A DNA stretch of 64,000 nt. It comes from Oscillospiraceae bacterium (lineage in GTDB: Bacteria > Bacillota > Clostridia > Oscillospirales > Oscillospiraceae). Below, piece after piece: positions 31,846 to 40,057 of this stretch. Where the stretch lies: contig SVMG01000001.1 of the NCBI GenBank assembly GCA_015067545.1, positions 338,687 to 402,686 of the forward strand. Direction: 5' to 3'. Made by a program: the position numbers and the translations under genes. Position 1 is the first letter of the stretch. Each line of letters begins with the position of its first letter. Below the pieces are notes generated by a model. That model ran no database searches. It saw nothing but the letters and a program-made list of their open reading frames with translations, and was not told the DNA's origin.

Positions 31846-32189
31846 CAGAACAGGCCTCCCAGGTTCAGGCCGCCGGTGAGTCGGGACATGTTGTTGGCAG
31901 CTTCTGCATCTGCAGCGCGCATGGCTTCATTCACGGCGGCGATCACCATATCCTGGAGCATTTCCACATCATCGGGGTCAACTGCCTCGGGATTGATCTG
32001 CAAATTCACAACCTCATGCTTGCCATTGACGGAAGCGGAAACCATACCGCCGCCAGCGGTAGCTGTGTGGATCTTATTCTCCTGCTCCTCCTGCATACGC
32101 AGCAGCTCCTGCTGCATCTTCTGGGCCTGCTTCATCATAGCAGCCTGGTTCATGCCACCGGGCATACCCCGGAAATTATTCTTTGCCAT
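31845..32189 (-). CDS. YbaB/EbfC nucleoid-associated protein
   Basis: A 114-residue member of the YbaB/EbfC family. It has a coiled-coil-like methionine- and glutamine-rich N-terminus (NQAAMMKQAQKMQQELLRMQEE), then GMVSASVNGKHEVVNLQINPEAV and DMVIAAVNEAMRAADAEA. Family members are dimeric DNA-binding proteins encoded between dnaX and recR. AAGGAG precedes the ATG by 5-6 nt and the gap to dnaX is about 10 nt. Confidence 0.95.
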   Translation of the reverse strand: MAKNNFRGMPGGMNQAAMMKQAQKMQQELLRMQEEQENKIHTATAGGGMVSASVNGKHEVVNLQINPEAVDPDDVEMLQDMVIAAVNEAMRAADAEAANNMSRLTGGLNLGGLF

Positions 32190-32199
32190 AATTGACTCC

Positions 32200-33828
32200 T
32201 TAATTATCCTTAATGTTTACAATATTGCTGTGGGTACGGCCAAAATCCATCAACCGTTCCATTTTTTTACTCACTTGGGGCTTTGCGGTCATATCTTCGG
32301 CCTTGGCGACAACATTCCTGCCCAGGATCGCGGACGCCTTCCGGGCGACCATATCCAATACATTGGGCTTATTGACCATTTCCATAGTAAAGCCGTTATT
32401 ACACCGGAGCACCACTTGATTGCCGCGCAGCACTCCCTGTATCGGCGCATTCTCTCCGGTGGTAAAAAAGCCCACCAGCGGAGGCCGCATCTCCTGCCGG
32501 ATGGACGCGACCAACTCCGCCCAAAAACCCACAGGGGTGGTGTCTGCAACTTGTGCCGGCAGGACCGACTCGTCCAACACCGGAGGTGCATCAGCATCAT
32601 CCGGCATAGGCGGAATTTCGTCTTCAAATTCTGCAGCTGTTACCTGCGGTGCAGGGGTTGCGGTTACAAGCACACCGCTTTTCAGCTGTTCCTCCAATCG
32701 GGTCAGCCGGGCATTCAAACTTTGTGCATCCAACTGAAGCTCCGGCTGGCACAGGCGAATGAGACACAGCTCTGCATCCATCCGGCGGCTGGCACTGCGG
32801 GTAAAACCGGACATGGTTGCTTCCAAACTCTCCATGATCTGCACCAGTTCGCCACCGGAAAGACGCTTAGCCAGTTGCACTGCTTCTTTATCCGAGGCCA
32901 CCCCGGACAGCATGGTAAGCCCTGCATCCGGCGCAGTTTTCAGCACCAACAGATCCCGGGCAAGACAGGCCAGCTCGTCCAGAAGCGCTCCCAGCTCCTT
33001 GCCTTCGGAATAGAGCTTGTTCAAAAGCTCCAGCGCCTTTGCGGTATTGTGATCCGCAATGTAGCCCATAAGCTCCGCAGCGCGGCGCTCACCGGCGATG
33101 CCCAAACAGGCGTAGACCCGTTCGGCAGTCAGTTCGCCCACGGTAGCAGAAGCACATTGGTCAAGCAGGCTCAGACCGTCGCGCATACCGCCATCAGCCA
33201 TACGGGCCAAAACGCGGGCTGCAGAATCGTCCAAATCGATACTTTCCTGATACGCCACATACTGAAGCCGCTGAGCAATATCCTCCTGACTGATGCGACG
33301 GAAGGAGAATCGCTGACACCGGGACAAAATTGTGGCCGGAACCTTATGGAGCTCCGTAGTCGCCAAAATGAACAGCAGATGCTCCGGCGGCTCTTCTATG
33401 ATCTTGAGCAGCGCATTAAAGGCGGAAATGGACAGCATGTGCACCTCGTCGATGATGTACACACGCATTTTCACCTGAGAAGGCGTATAAATGGCATCGT
33501 CGCGCAGGTCGCGGACATTGTCCACGCCGTTGTTGGAAGCGGCGTCGATCTCCAGCACATCCATACATGCGCCGGAATCAATGGCGCGGCACGCCTCACA
33601 GCAGTTACAGGGATTGCCGTCCTGGGGATTGAGACAGTTGACCGCCTTTGCCAAAATTTTGGCGCAGCTGGTTTTACCCGTACCCCGGGAACCTGTAAAC
33701 AGGTAGGCATGGCTCATTTTTCCGCTGATCAGCTGGGTCTTCAGCGTTTGCGTCACCGCCAGCTGACCGGAAACGTCATCAAAGGTCTGGGGACGGTATT
33801 TACGGTATAATGCTTGGTAGGCAGACAT
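32200..33828 (-). CDS. dnaX: DNA polymerase III subunit gamma/tau
   Basis: About 542 residues. It is the clamp-loader ATPase of the replicative polymerase. SAYQALYRKYRPQTFDDV starts the protein. Walker A is FTGSRGTGKTSCAK, the zinc-binding region CLNPQDGNPCNCCEAC, and Walker B with sensor region YIIDEVHMLS. The tau-like C-terminal half (from about 365) is less conserved. The ORF track begins 20 codons too early. The ATG at 33828 has AAAGGAGG close by. It is transcribed after the SRP RNA and probably partly by read-through. An A7 run near the 3' end is too late to be a gamma/tau frameshift site. Confidence 0.97.
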   Translation of the reverse strand: MSAYQALYRKYRPQTFDDVSGQLAVTQTLKTQLISGKMSHAYLFTGSRGTGKTSCAKILAKAVNCLNPQDGNPCNCCEACRAIDSGACMDVLEIDAASNNGVDNVRDLRDDAIYTPSQVKMRVYIIDEVHMLSISAFNALLKIIEEPPEHLLFILATTELHKVPATILSRCQRFSFRRISQEDIAQRLQYVAYQESIDLDDSAARVLARMADGGMRDGLSLLDQCASATVGELTAERVYACLGIAGERRAAELMGYIADHNTAKALELLNKLYSEGKELGALLDELACLARDLLVLKTAPDAGLTMLSGVASDKEAVQLAKRLSGGELVQIMESLEATMSGFTRSASRRMDAELCLIRLCQPELQLDAQSLNARLTRLEEQLKSGVLVTATPAPQVTAAEFEDEIPPMPDDADAPPVLDESVLPAQVADTTPVGFWAELVASIRQEMRPPLVGFFTTGENAPIQGVLRGNQVVLRCNNGFTMEMVNKPNVLDMVARKASAILGRNVVAKAEDMTAKPQVSKKMERLMDFGRTHSNIVNIKDN

Positions 33829-33857
33829 TTCGTCCCCTCCTTTCAATGTGTAAAATA

Positions 33858-34161
33858 AAACCGGCTCATAACAAGATCGCACACCCACATTTGAACCTGC
33901 TGTGTACCCGGTAACAACGCAGCCAGCTCAGAACCGGCAACCCCGCGGCACACGGAAAGATCCGCTTAATGCTGCTTGGTTCCCCACCTGACATGGTTCA
34001 CGGGATTCCGTTGCGCAAGACCGGTTCGTCAACACCGCTTGCGAAGGCCGGACGGCACGCAAACAAGCCCGGGTGTGGGAATTCATCCCTGCTATAGCGG
34101 ATTGCAGGCAACAGGGCACCGCTATCTCCCCGATTAGTGCGACCTTGTTATAAGCCGGTCA
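33858..34161 (-). ncRNA. ffs: Signal recognition particle RNA (large, Alu-containing type)
   Basis: About 300 nt on the minus strand. The universal helix 8 core reads CATGTCAGGTGGGGAACC then AAGCAGCATTAAGCGGAT, followed by GTGTGCCGCGGGGTTGCCGG and TCTGAGCTGGCTG, closely like the Bacillus scRNA. The two ends pair over more than 20 bases (GACCGGCTTATAACAAGG... with ...CTTGTTATGAGCCGG), forming helix 5, so the Alu domain is included. The tail TTTTATTTT may end transcription. The position just upstream of dnaX is also found in Bacillus. Exact ends are approximate. Confidence 0.92.
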
Positions 34162-34186
34162 GCCATAACAAGGCTATTTGGTTAAA

Positions 34187-34408
34187 TTAGTTGAGCTTGG
34201 AGTCGATGAAGGCAGCCAGCTCACCAAAGGTGGCGATCTTCTGATCCTCCAAATCCAGTTCCACACCCAGTTCGGACTCCAGATCCATGATCATCTCAAC
34301 GATATCCAGAGAATCAATACCCAGGCTCTCAAAGCTGCTGTCGGGAGTGATCTCACTGGGATCCAGCTCCAACTGCTTTGCCGCGTAGGAAACAAGTTTT
34401 TCGTACAT
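34187..34408 (-). CDS. acpP: Acyl carrier protein
   Basis: A 73-residue acidic four-helix protein carrying fatty-acid intermediates on a phosphopantetheine arm. The attachment serine is in SLGIDSLDIVEMIMDLE. The remainder (VELDLEDQKIATFGELAAFI) fits the family. GGAGGT precedes the ATG. It is alone, with no fab genes beside it, and has its own promoter that reaches into the end of the upstream flavoprotein gene. Confidence 0.96.
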   Translation of the reverse strand: MYEKLVSYAAKQLELDPSEITPDSSFESLGIDSLDIVEMIMDLESELGVELDLEDQKIATFGELAAFIDSKLN

Positions 34409-34445
34409 AATCTATACCTCCAAATTACATTGGGTTTCTTCAAGT

Positions 34446-34474
34446 ATTTTAGTATAAGATACGGAATTTGTCAA
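34446..34474 (-). promoter_or_regulatory. acpP promoter
   Basis: Minus strand TTGACA, 17-nt spacer, TAAAAT, about 38 nt before the ATG. Confidence 0.85.
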
Positions 34475-35697
34475 TGCTGTATTTCAGCCGCCGCCAGGCC
34501 TGCCGCATAGGCCGTTGCCCAGGCGATCTGCAGATTGAAGCCGCCGGTATAGGCATCACAGTCTATGATCTCACCGGCAAAATACAATCCCGGCACCAAT
34601 TTGGACTGCATGGTCTTAGGATCGATTTCCGAAACTTTTATACCTCCGGAGGTGATGATCGCCTCAGAAACCGGTCGTTTTCCCGTAATTTCCACAGAAA
34701 ACGCTTTCAGAAGCTCCACCATGCTGCGGCGTTGCTGCCGGGTCAGAGAATTGGCCTGCAGCATGGGGTCAATGCTCAGTCTGCGCAAAACAACGGGAAT
34801 CATACTTCTGGGCAAAAGATCCGTCAGCGCGTTTTCCATGGTTCGGTTTTGATACATCTCAAGATCCCTCAGAATGCGCCCATCCAGCTTTCCTTCATCC
34901 AGAGCAGGCTTCAAATCGATGACCAGACGGCAGTTGCCCTTCAAATGGGCGCTTGCGGACAAGACCGTAGGCCCGGAAACGCCGAAATGGGTAAAAAGCA
35001 ATTCACCGAAGTCCTTAAAGAGCACCTTATTCTTCTCATTGACCAGCTTGACCGCCACATTGCGCAGGCTGAGTCCCTGCATATCCGGGCAGTCATCCCC
35101 GGCTGTCTCCAAAGGCACCAATGAACCAACAACCGGCGTCACGGTATGACCCAATTCCCTGGCCATTTCATAGCCATCGCCGGTTGAACCGGTGGTGGGG
35201 TAACTCAGTCCGCCGGTGGCCAGGATCACCCGGGATGCTTCATGAATGCCCCCATCTGTGGACACCCCGCAAACCTCACCATTTTCCGTAAGGATCTTAC
35301 GAACACGCTCTGTTTTCACTGTCACATGATTTGTGCGCAGTTCATTGCGCAGGCAGTCGAGTACAGAACTCGCCTTGTCAGACACAGGAAACACCCGGTT
35401 GCCCCGTTCTGTTTTCAGCGCACAACCGTGCGCTTCAAAAAACTTCTTAACAGAGTCCGGCGGGAACGCTGCCAGAGCGCTATACAGAAACCGTCCATTC
35501 CGCGGAATGTTCTGCAAGACTTCCTGCACATCGCAGTCATTTGTCACATTGCAGCGGCCCTTGCCGGTGATCAGCAATTTCTTTCCCAAGCGGTCATTGC
35601 GCTCCAGCAAAAGCACCTTGCTCCCCTGCTGGGCTGCAGTGATCGCCGCAAGCATACCTGCCGGACCACCGCCGATCACAATCACATCAGCTTTCAT
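34471..35697 (-). CDS. HI0933-family flavoprotein (BaiN/aminoacetone-oxidase-like)
   Basis: A 408-residue FAD-dependent oxidoreductase. The FAD fold is VIVIGGGPAGMLAAITAAQQ, followed by the family-typical KKLLITGKGRCNVTND, GNRVFPVSDKASSV, and the C-terminal GLYFAGEIIDCDAYTGGFN. Family members have uncertain substrates. A relative in bile-acid degraders (BaiN) reduces steroid double bonds, but nothing else here suggests bile-acid metabolism. It is coupled to the upstream RpiR gene by a 4-nt overlap (ATGA). Confidence 0.92.
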   Translation of the reverse strand: MKADVIVIGGGPAGMLAAITAAQQGSKVLLLERNDRLGKKLLITGKGRCNVTNDCDVQEVLQNIPRNGRFLYSALAAFPPDSVKKFFEAHGCALKTERGNRVFPVSDKASSVLDCLRNELRTNHVTVKTERVRKILTENGEVCGVSTDGGIHEASRVILATGGLSYPTTGSTGDGYEMARELGHTVTPVVGSLVPLETAGDDCPDMQGLSLRNVAVKLVNEKNKVLFKDFGELLFTHFGVSGPTVLSASAHLKGNCRLVIDLKPALDEGKLDGRILRDLEMYQNRTMENALTDLLPRSMIPVVLRRLSIDPMLQANSLTRQQRRSMVELLKAFSVEITGKRPVSEAIITSGGIKVSEIDPKTMQSKLVPGLYFAGEIIDCDAYTGGFNLQIAWATAYAAGLAAAEIQH

Positions 35698-36563
35698 CCG
35701 TTTTCTTCCTGCTTTTCGTAAACATTATACTCAGACCAAACATGCTCCAATTCCTGGAATGTTTTGGACAGTTCCTTTTCCTTCTTCGCGGCTATGGCCA
35801 CGATCAGCGCATTGACTACGCTCAGCGGCGCAACCAGAGAATCCACCAAAGAAACCATGTCGCTCTTTGCAACCAACACATGGTCACTGCACTGACCCAG
35901 GGAGGACAGCTTTGTATCTGTCACGCCGATCACCGTTGCACCGGTGCTGCGGCAGTACTGAGCCGTTTTCAAGGTGGTGGCAGAATATCTGGGGAAGCTG
36001 AACGCGATCACGGCATCCTTGGAATTGACACCCACGATCTGCTCAAACATCTCACTTGCGCCGGAAGTCGTCAAAATGTGCACATTTTGGAACATATAGT
36101 TCAGGTAATAGCCCAGAAAATTTGCCAGGGGTGCGGCAGAACGCACGCCGATAATGTATACCCGCTCTGCTCCCAGCACAGCATTGACTGCTGCTTCAAA
36201 TGCTTCCCTGTCCACGGTCTCCCCTGTTTGACGCAGTTTTTCCATATCGGACTGCAGCACCATGGACAGTACATTTTGCCCGACCATACGGTCATTGGTC
36301 ACCTCGATCCGCTGAGCAGCGGTCAATCTGTTCACAACCATCTCCTGCAATGCTTTCTGCATGCTGGGATAGCCGTCATATCCCAGCTCCACTGCAAAGC
36401 GCACCACAGTGGATTCCGAAATGCCCACGGTTTTTCCCAATGTGTTGGCGGTCATAAAGGCGGCCTTGTCGTAGGATTCCAGAATGTACTGGGCGATCCG
36501 CCGCTGGCCTTTGGAAAAAGTAGCTTCTTTGGATTTCAAAACAGAAAGAATATCTTGGCGCAT
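35694..36563 (-). CDS. MurR/RpiR-family transcriptional regulator
   Basis: About 289 residues. The N-terminal HTH_6 domain covers roughly 1-75 (FSKGQRRIAQYILESYDKAA, TVGISESTVVRFAVELGYDG). The C-terminal sugar-phosphate SIS domain shows VYIIGVRSAAPLANFLGYYL and VIAFSFPRYSATTL, with VIGVTDTKLSSLGQCSD. RpiR proteins sense phosphosugars. The effector here is unknown. The ATG at 36563 is used because GTGAGGTG lies 6 nt ahead. The TTG start in the ORF track is unsupported. Its own promoter contains a palindrome, suggesting autoregulation. Confidence 0.93.
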   Translation of the reverse strand: MRQDILSVLKSKEATFSKGQRRIAQYILESYDKAAFMTANTLGKTVGISESTVVRFAVELGYDGYPSMQKALQEMVVNRLTAAQRIEVTNDRMVGQNVLSMVLQSDMEKLRQTGETVDREAFEAAVNAVLGAERVYIIGVRSAAPLANFLGYYLNYMFQNVHILTTSGASEMFEQIVGVNSKDAVIAFSFPRYSATTLKTAQYCRSTGATVIGVTDTKLSSLGQCSDHVLVAKSDMVSLVDSLVAPLSVVNALIVAIAAKKEKELSKTFQELEHVWSEYNVYEKQEENG

Positions 36564-36592
36564 GTTCAACACCTCACAGAATTTATGCAATC

Positions 36593-36624
36593 ACTATAAC
36601 AGAACTCTTGCATTTTTGCAAGAG
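36593..36624 (-). promoter_or_regulatory. rpiR promoter overlapped by a TTGCA palindrome
   Basis: Minus strand TTGCAA, 17-nt spacer, TATAGT. The palindrome CTCTTGCA-N4-TGCAAGAG (36605-36624) covers the -35 box and part of the spacer. Further TTGCA/TGCAA units follow at 36628-36649. This is a likely RpiR operator. Confidence 0.72.
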
Positions 36625-36636
36625 CAATTGCAGAAA

Positions 36637-36669
36637 AATGCAAATTGCAGGACTAATACAGTCCTGCAA
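36637..36669 (-). terminator. Terminator overlapping the pseudouridine synthase stop codon
   Basis: Minus strand TTGCAGGACT, GTATT loop, AGTCCTGCAA, then TTTGCATTTTT. The TAG stop codon begins in the loop. Confidence 0.75.
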
Positions 36670-37354
36670 TTTCATCTTCTGTTAAATTACGCCATTTTCC
36701 GAGAGGGAGATCCCCTAACATCAGACTCCCCTCTTGGATGCGGCGCAGCCGTGTCACGGTCATTCCTGCGGCCTCGCACATCCTGCGCACCTGCCGATTG
36801 CGCCCTTCATGAATGGTAACCAGCAGCTTCGCTTTCTCCCCTTCTGCGCGCACAAGCTTCACCTGGGGCCGGCGAATCGGATAGCCGTCCAGTTCAATCG
36901 GTCGGCTCAGCAGCATCTGTGCCGCATCATGATACCCCCGCACTGTAACCTCATAGGTCTTATTCACCTCATGCTTGGGGTGCATCAGCCGATTGGCAAA
37001 TTCCCCATCATTGGTCAGCAAAAGCAGACCTTCGGAATCCATATCCAAGCGGCCAACGGGATAGACGCGAACACTGCAATCCGCCACCAGCTGGGCTACA
37101 TTCTGCCGACCCTTTTCATCCGAAAGGGTGGTCACATAGCCTCTGGGCTTATTGAGCATAATGTACACATGCGCTTCCATGGACGGGATCGGCTTCCCGT
37201 CCAGTAAAATCTCATCCATATCCGGGTCAGCGCTGTCACCCAGCTGTGCGGTGCAGCCGTTGACCTGCAACCGTCCATTTGCTATCCACTCCTCCGCCTT
37301 TCGACGGGAGGCAAGGCCTCTTGCAGAGAGGATCTTTTGTAATCTTTCTTTCAT
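36653..37354 (-). CDS. rRNA pseudouridine synthase, RsuA/RluB family
   Basis: About 233 residues. The N-terminal S4 RNA-binding domain is seen in RLQKILSARGLASRRKAEEWI. The catalytic domain has VYPVGRLDMDSEGLLLLTND, with the nucleophilic aspartate in GRLD, and the closing TIHEGRNRQVRRMCEAAG. It converts a uridine of rRNA to pseudouridine. In Gram-positives the scpB-linked member is usually RluB, modifying 23S rRNA. The ATG at 37354 has GGAGG and overlaps dacF by ATGA. The ORF track start is nine codons too early. Confidence 0.94.
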   Translation of the reverse strand: MKERLQKILSARGLASRRKAEEWIANGRLQVNGCTAQLGDSADPDMDEILLDGKPIPSMEAHVYIMLNKPRGYVTTLSDEKGRQNVAQLVADCSVRVYPVGRLDMDSEGLLLLTNDGEFANRLMHPKHEVNKTYEVTVRGYHDAAQMLLSRPIELDGYPIRRPQVKLVRAEGEKAKLLVTIHEGRNRQVRRMCEAAGMTVTRLRRIQEGSLMLGDLPLGKWRNLTEDEIAGLY

Positions 37355-38442
37355 TTGCCGCCTCCAAATATACGCTCCCAAATGGTGGGCTTTTGGGGCT
37401 CTACCGTGCGCTCCACCGTTTCACCGTATATAAGCTTTACTTTGCCCACTGCACCATCACCGATACAGACATAGGCATAGCCTGCCGTCTTTCCCTTGAC
37501 TACCGGTGCATAAACAAAGCCCGGACCGGACAAAACGATTTGTGCCTGCTCCTCTTTTGACAACGGAAAGGAAAAATCTTCTGCCGCGACCAAGGACACC
37601 TGTGCTTCCCTGCCTGAAAATACCGTGGCATATCCAAGGCAGTCCCCTTCGCGAATCAGCTGCTGCACGCAGTAGTTGGAAAATCCCTTTTCCAGCAACA
37701 TACTGTGATCCGCCCAGTCGTTTCCGTCATTGACGGTCACACAAATCAGCCGCCGGCCATCCCGGGTGGCACTGGAGACCAGGATCCGACCTGCAGCCTT
37801 GGTATAGCCGGTTTTTACCCCGTCAGCTCCTTCCACGCGCCACAAAAGCTTGTTGTGGTTTTGCATGGTGCGGCTGCCTACCCGGACGGATTTGCTGGAA
37901 ACGGTCTGATAAAAAATCGGGTTTTTCATGGCATAAGCCGTCAGCAACGCCAGATCCCGGGCTGTGGAATAGTGATTGGGGCTGTCCAGACCATGGGGAT
38001 TTTCAAAATGCGTACCATCCAGTCCCAGCTGCCGGGCCTTGTCGTTCATCATGGCCGCAAAGCCTTCCACAGTGCCGCCGCAGTAAATCGCCAGCGCCAC
38101 CGCCGCATCATTGCCGGAGCGGAGCATCAGCCCATACAGCAGCTCCTGGAGGCTGAGGATCTCCCCCTCCTGCAGGTACATGGATGAGCCCTCGATGCCA
38201 ACGGCTTCTTTGGGGATCTTCATGCGATCCAAAACATTGCAGTGCTCGCAGACGATCAGCGCAGTCATGATCTTTGTGGTGCTGGCAATGAGGCTGCGGC
38301 TGTCCGCATCCTTTTCGTACAACACCCGGCCGGTCTGTGCATCCAGCAAAATTGCCTTTTGTGCCGAGATCGCACCCACCGGAAGACTTAAAAACAGGAC
38401 GGCAGCCATTATAGCCGCCGTCCCGGCAATAAATCGTTTCAT
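37351..38442 (-). CDS. D-alanyl-D-alanine carboxypeptidase (DacF/PBP5-type)
   Basis: About 363 residues. An N-terminal signal peptide (MKRFIAGTAAIMAAVLFLSLPVGA) exports the protein. The serine peptidase S11 motifs are SLIASTTKIMT (SxxK), LRSGNDAAV (SxN) and GVKTGYTKAAG (KTG). A beta-domain typical of PBP5 follows. It trims the terminal D-alanine of peptidoglycan stem peptides. In spore formers the homologue next to scpAB and ytfJ acts in forespore cortex synthesis. No C-terminal amphipathic anchor is obvious. The ATG at 38442 is preferred to the GTG three codons upstream. Confidence 0.94.
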   Translation of the reverse strand: MKRFIAGTAAIMAAVLFLSLPVGAISAQKAILLDAQTGRVLYEKDADSRSLIASTTKIMTALIVCEHCNVLDRMKIPKEAVGIEGSSMYLQEGEILSLQELLYGLMLRSGNDAAVALAIYCGGTVEGFAAMMNDKARQLGLDGTHFENPHGLDSPNHYSTARDLALLTAYAMKNPIFYQTVSSKSVRVGSRTMQNHNKLLWRVEGADGVKTGYTKAAGRILVSSATRDGRRLICVTVNDGNDWADHSMLLEKGFSNYCVQQLIREGDCLGYATVFSGREAQVSLVAAEDFSFPLSKEEQAQIVLSGPGFVYAPVVKGKTAGYAYVCIGDGAVGKVKLIYGETVERTVEPQKPTIWERIFGGGK

Positions 38443-38481
38443 TTCTCTCACCCGGGGATAGTTTGACCCGGAATGAAAGAA

Positions 38482-38874
38482 TTATTCTGCGTTTTTCTTA
38501 CTGTGAGAGTCGATAAAAGCAGAAACCTTGTCCAAAGTATCGGGGATCATTTCCACCAAACGGTCAGCAGTGGTATTTGCAGGCGTTGCCACCGGCAGCA
38601 TGCGCACATTCCCCTCTTTTACGATCAAAAATGCAATAGGGGTCACGCTGACACCGCCGCCTGCACCGCCGCCAAAGGGATTCTCCTGCTTGTTGGCATT
38701 CTTGGAAACATAGTCCGAACCGCCGCCGCCAAAGCCAACACTGACCTTGGAAACAGGAATGATGGTCACACCGTCAGCCGTGGTAATCGGTGTGCCGATG
38801 ACGGAATTTACATCCACCATCTGTCGGATCTTCGCAATGGTATTCTCCAGCATATTGGGAATATTCTGACTCAT
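38482..38874 (-). CDS. ytfJ: GerW/YtfJ family sporulation protein
   Basis: A 130-residue protein of the spore-specific YtfJ (GerW) family. It has IGTPITTADGVTIIPVSKVS, the glycine-rich VGFGGGGSDY and GGGAGGGVSVTPIAFLIV segments, and VRMLPVATP. Its presence implies an endospore-forming lineage. It lies between DUF2953 (ATGA overlap) and dacF, the conserved neighbourhood of this gene in Clostridia. Biochemical function is not settled. Confidence 0.94.
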   Translation of the reverse strand: MSQNIPNMLENTIAKIRQMVDVNSVIGTPITTADGVTIIPVSKVSVGFGGGGSDYVSKNANKQENPFGGGAGGGVSVTPIAFLIVKEGNVRMLPVATPANTTADRLVEMIPDTLDKVSAFIDSHSKKNAE

Positions 38875-39479
38875 TTAACAGCACCGCCTTTTCGTTTGTT
38901 TGTAATTTTCAAAAATTCTTTCAGGGCCCGCCAGCCATACCGCAAAAGCAGCCCCAAGAGTCTGCCCAGGGTGATGGTGATATCCGCCCGTACATAAACG
39001 GTCGTCGAGGTCTGCGTAAAATCACAGCAAACCTGCACATCCCGCTTTTTGATCACAAAAAGCCGCTCCAGCTGGGGCATCAGATTGCCCACCGCCGCCC
39101 AGGCTCTTCCGTAATTGATGGCCAGATCACAAGGATCGCCGCCGGCCATGCACAGCAGCAGTTCAAAACGTTTGACACGCAGCTTCCTGCGAAAATCCCC
39201 CAAAAAATCCGTAGCCACCCGGACCAACGGCAGAAAATCCGTAAGCTTTCCGCCCTCTTTCTTTTCGGGCGCAGGTTGCTCTGTCTGCACAGCCGCTGCA
39301 GGACTTTCCTGCTGTGCAGAACTCGCTTTTTCCTTCTTCTTTTTCCGGGGGTACACAGTGAGCTTCACCGGTCCGATAAGCAGCCTGGCAATCGGCCCGG
39401 AGGCTTCATAGATCCCGCTGATCCCCAGGGGCAGGCATCCCAGTATGAGCAGAATGCCCAGTGCGATCAGCCAGCCCAT
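38871..39479 (-). CDS. DUF2953 membrane-associated protein
   Basis: A 202-residue protein with one N-terminal membrane segment (LIALGILLILGCLPLGI), a highly basic patch YPRKKKKEK, a low-complexity linker, then a DUF2953-like part (DPCDLAINYGRAWAAVGNLMPQLE, VQVCCDFTQTSTTVYV). The family lies next to ytfJ in most spore-forming Clostridia and is likely sporulation-related, but has no assigned activity. It overlaps scpB by one base. Confidence 0.88.
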   Translation of the reverse strand: MGWLIALGILLILGCLPLGISGIYEASGPIARLLIGPVKLTVYPRKKKKEKASSAQQESPAAAVQTEQPAPEKKEGGKLTDFLPLVRVATDFLGDFRRKLRVKRFELLLCMAGGDPCDLAINYGRAWAAVGNLMPQLERLFVIKKRDVQVCCDFTQTSTTVYVRADITITLGRLLGLLLRYGWRALKEFLKITNKRKGGAVK

Positions 39480-40057
39480 CAGACTTCCTCCGTTGCAGGT
39501 TCCTGGATCTCAGTCTGCTCCATAAGCTCGATGGGTTCTCCAAAATTGATCTTCTCAATGGACGGCAGTTCCTCTAAAGAGGAAATACCAAAGGTGCGAA
39601 GAAAATCCGCAGTAGTCTTATACTGAATGGGACGGCCAGGCACATTCAGACGGCCTGATTCCTCGATCAGCTTCTTGTTCATCAGTGCAGAAATGGAATA
39701 GGAGCTGTCCACCCCGCGAATCTGCTCGATCATGGCCTTGGTGGCCGGCTGATAGTAAGCAACGATGGTCAGTGTCTCCAACTGGGAAGCGGAGAGCTTC
39801 GGGGGTTTGCGGGTCTCCAGCGCCTTAGTGACGAAATCTGCCATCTCACCGGAAGACACCATCTGATAGCCCTTTTCCAGCTTCAGAATGCGGATGCCCC
39901 GCCGTTCAAAGGACAGTTCGTCCATCAGCTTGTCCGCCGCGGCCACAATATCCTTGGGATCCGCTTCCAGCGCCATGGCCAGCCGGCTTACCTCGATCCG
40001 CTCTCCTGCGGCAAAAAGGATGGCCTCAATGGCTCTTTGCAGTTCTGTTTGTTCCAT
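39479..40057 (-). CDS. scpB: Segregation and condensation protein B
   Basis: A 192-residue double winged-helix protein that, with ScpA, forms the accessory complex of SMC for chromosome segregation. IEAILFAAGERIEVSRLA opens the first winged helix. The second shows LSASQLETLTIVAYYQP and the hallmark IEQIRGVDSSYSISALMNKKLI and YKTTADFLRTFGISSLEELP. One-base overlaps (TGATG) with scpA and DUF2953 show tight coupling. Confidence 0.96.
   Translation of the reverse strand: MEQTELQRAIEAILFAAGERIEVSRLAMALEADPKDIVAAADKLMDELSFERRGIRILKLEKGYQMVSSGEMADFVTKALETRKPPKLSASQLETLTIVAYYQPATKAMIEQIRGVDSSYSISALMNKKLIEESGRLNVPGRPIQYKTTADFLRTFGISSLEELPSIEKINFGEPIELMEQTEIQEPATEEV

Noticed and set aside
32255-32275. 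A7 run near the 3' end of dnaX as a programmed gamma/tau frameshift
   Set aside because: It lies about 20 codons before the stop, so slippage would alter only the tail and could not produce a gamma-like product.
31495-33810. 771-residue plus-strand ORF across recR, ybaB and dnaX
   Set aside because: It crosses three well-conserved minus-strand genes and their intergenic regions, and has no family resemblance.
34471-35697. Bile-acid metabolism from the BaiN-like flavoprotein
   Set aside because: The HI0933 family is broad, and no other bai gene occurs in the window. The neighbour is a sugar-phosphate-type regulator.
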